Shown here: piece after piece, positions 63,101 to 64,000 of the stretch | How positions within the stretch are numbered: position 1 is the first letter of the stretch | Layout: each line of letters opens with the position of its first letter | Source of the DNA: Dirofilaria immitis | Taxonomy: Eukaryota; Nematoda; Chromadorea; Rhabditida; Onchocercidae | Length of the DNA: 64,000 nucleotides | NCBI GenBank assembly: GCA_024305405.1 | Contig: JAKNDB010000105.1 | Coordinates: 496,001 to 560,000 of the forward strand | Direction: 5' to 3' | Translations under genes and position numbers: made by a program | The notes under the pieces: model-generated | Seen by the model: the letters and a program-made list of their open reading frames with translations, nothing else | What the model was told of the DNA's origin: nothing | Databases searched by the model: none

Positions 63101-64000
63101 AATTTATTGCGAGAGAGTAGCAATATCGCGGAAATTTATCACCAAATATAAAAACGAAATGGAAAAGTGAGAATCTGAAAGCACCTATTAGTTGGTAAGC
63201 GTCATCTAATTTTAGTTGACCTATTATTTTGGGTCTTTACGACCAAACGTTTATAAAAGATATGTATAAATGGAATGGCCTGATATCTTAAAGTGACTCT
63301 AATTTTTGAAATTTGAAGCCAATTTTATTTCTCCATTAGGAATGAAATATCTGAAGTACGAAAAAAAAGAATGCAATTATATTAGTATTTGTAATACAGA
63401 AATCCTTTTCATACGAAGAAAAGATGAAATCGTACTAATATTTACAGCGCCGATGTGTTCTTTAAAGTAATGCTTGATACAATTAAGTAAAATACAGTTT
63501 CCGTTATAATTTACGAAAATTTAATTTATTGTAGTTCACTTCGACAAACCGATGCGGAAAATCAAGGCAAATTTCTCTCATGTGATCATTCTTTTGTTTA
63601 TTTTGGATTTGTCGATATCAAATGTCGTGTAAATAGAGCAATTAGATTGCGAAACATTAGTTCAAAGTCGTTGAATCTCAGACTGAAGTTGCACAGCATG
63701 AATAAAGGATATGAAGTATGTATTCTCCATTATAAACTTTAAATTACCGTTGTTTATTGTTTACTATTCAACGATGATTGTATAGAAGGAACTAACTGAT
63801 ATTCATATTTTTTAATTAAGTTAGAAGTCCAAGAGAATACCTGAAGGTGAAATATATTGTAGCTCTTGGAGCAGGATATCGTTGTATTGAAGCCTGATGA
63901 AACTCATTTGATTCATGTTGTTTTTCAACCTCTATTTGGAGCTTGTTTTCAAAATAGTCTACATATAAGAGTTCTCAATGCAGAGCATATTAATTATTCT
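60160..64000 (+). CDS. ASH-domain protein, probable SPD-2/CEP192 (5' part)
   Basis: Exons read at 60160-60262 (ATG), 60433-60537, 60705-60820, 61227-61400, 61786-61959, 62187-62374, about 62461-62603, 62748-62848, 63033-63194, 63535-63715 and 63825 to the window edge, where the gene continues. The first two-thirds is low-complexity, acidic and Ser/Thr-rich (DDVDSENDEK, HSPPPTPK, SADTSLRDLS), as in a disordered scaffold. The last two exons encode an Ig-like ASPM-SPD-2-Hydin fold: FVYFGFVDIKCRVNRAIRLR, NISSKSLNLRL, then VLKPDETHLIHVVFQP. Acidic N-terminus plus C-terminal ASH repeats fits SPD-2/CEP192, which recruits pericentriolar material to centrioles. Several joins are one or two bases out (60820/61227, 62374/62461, 62848/63033), and a shift occurs inside 63033-63194. 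Other ASH proteins are possible, so no symbol is given. Confidence 0.6.

Noticed and set aside
1..64000. tRNA genes, CRISPR arrays, phage or integrated virus
   Set aside because: None could be recognised by eye. A tRNA covariance search could still find one I missed.

Overview
This window looks like nuclear DNA from a nematode, most likely an AT-rich parasitic lineage such as the spirurids; the exact taxon is inferred. The evidence is strong AT richness, multi-exon genes with short GT-AG introns and TTTCAG-type acceptors, a trans-splice-like acceptor a few bases before one start codon, a nematode-specific srx chemoreceptor and a metazoan U6 snRNA. Nothing bacterial, no CRISPR array and no intact transposon was seen.

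Layout. At 0.7-1.5 kb (+) is a divergent LC8 dynein light chain. At 4.5-6.4 kb (-) is a peptide-receptor-like GPCR of which only TM1-TM5 can be read. 6.4-18.4 kb is gene-poor and ends in a long ATT microsatellite. At 18.4-24.1 kb (-) is a complete seven-exon srx GPCR. At 26.2-28.2 kb (+) is a BAR-domain protein. At 30.5-36.6 kb (-) is a 17-exon neprilysin-type (M13) metallopeptidase. 36.6-44.9 kb is gene-poor. From 44.9 to 58.9 kb three minus-strand genes follow one another: ALG12 mannosyltransferase, a valyl-tRNA synthetase and mitochondrial phenylalanyl-tRNA synthetase. A U6 snRNA gene lies at 59.4 kb (+). From 60.2 kb to the window end is the 5' part of a gene with an ASH/SPD-2-like domain, probably the centrosome protein SPD-2/CEP192.

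How the genes relate. Transcription order on the minus strand is PheRS, ValRS, ALG12, with gaps of about 1.1 kb and 0.5 kb, so polycistronic expression is possible but unproven. The two synthetases charge tRNA; ALG12 acts in ER lipid-linked oligosaccharide assembly. The other genes have unrelated roles.

Two things stand out. First, conserved genes between 33 and 56 kb repeatedly lose frame by exactly one base, nearly always at a mononucleotide run that is one base too short; splice sites and conserved residues on both sides are intact. I count about twelve such sites. They most likely reflect homopolymer under-calling in the assembly, but real decay must be excluded. Second, two 312-bp copies of the same sequence, about 99% identical and in inverted orientation, bracket the first two exons of the srx receptor gene.
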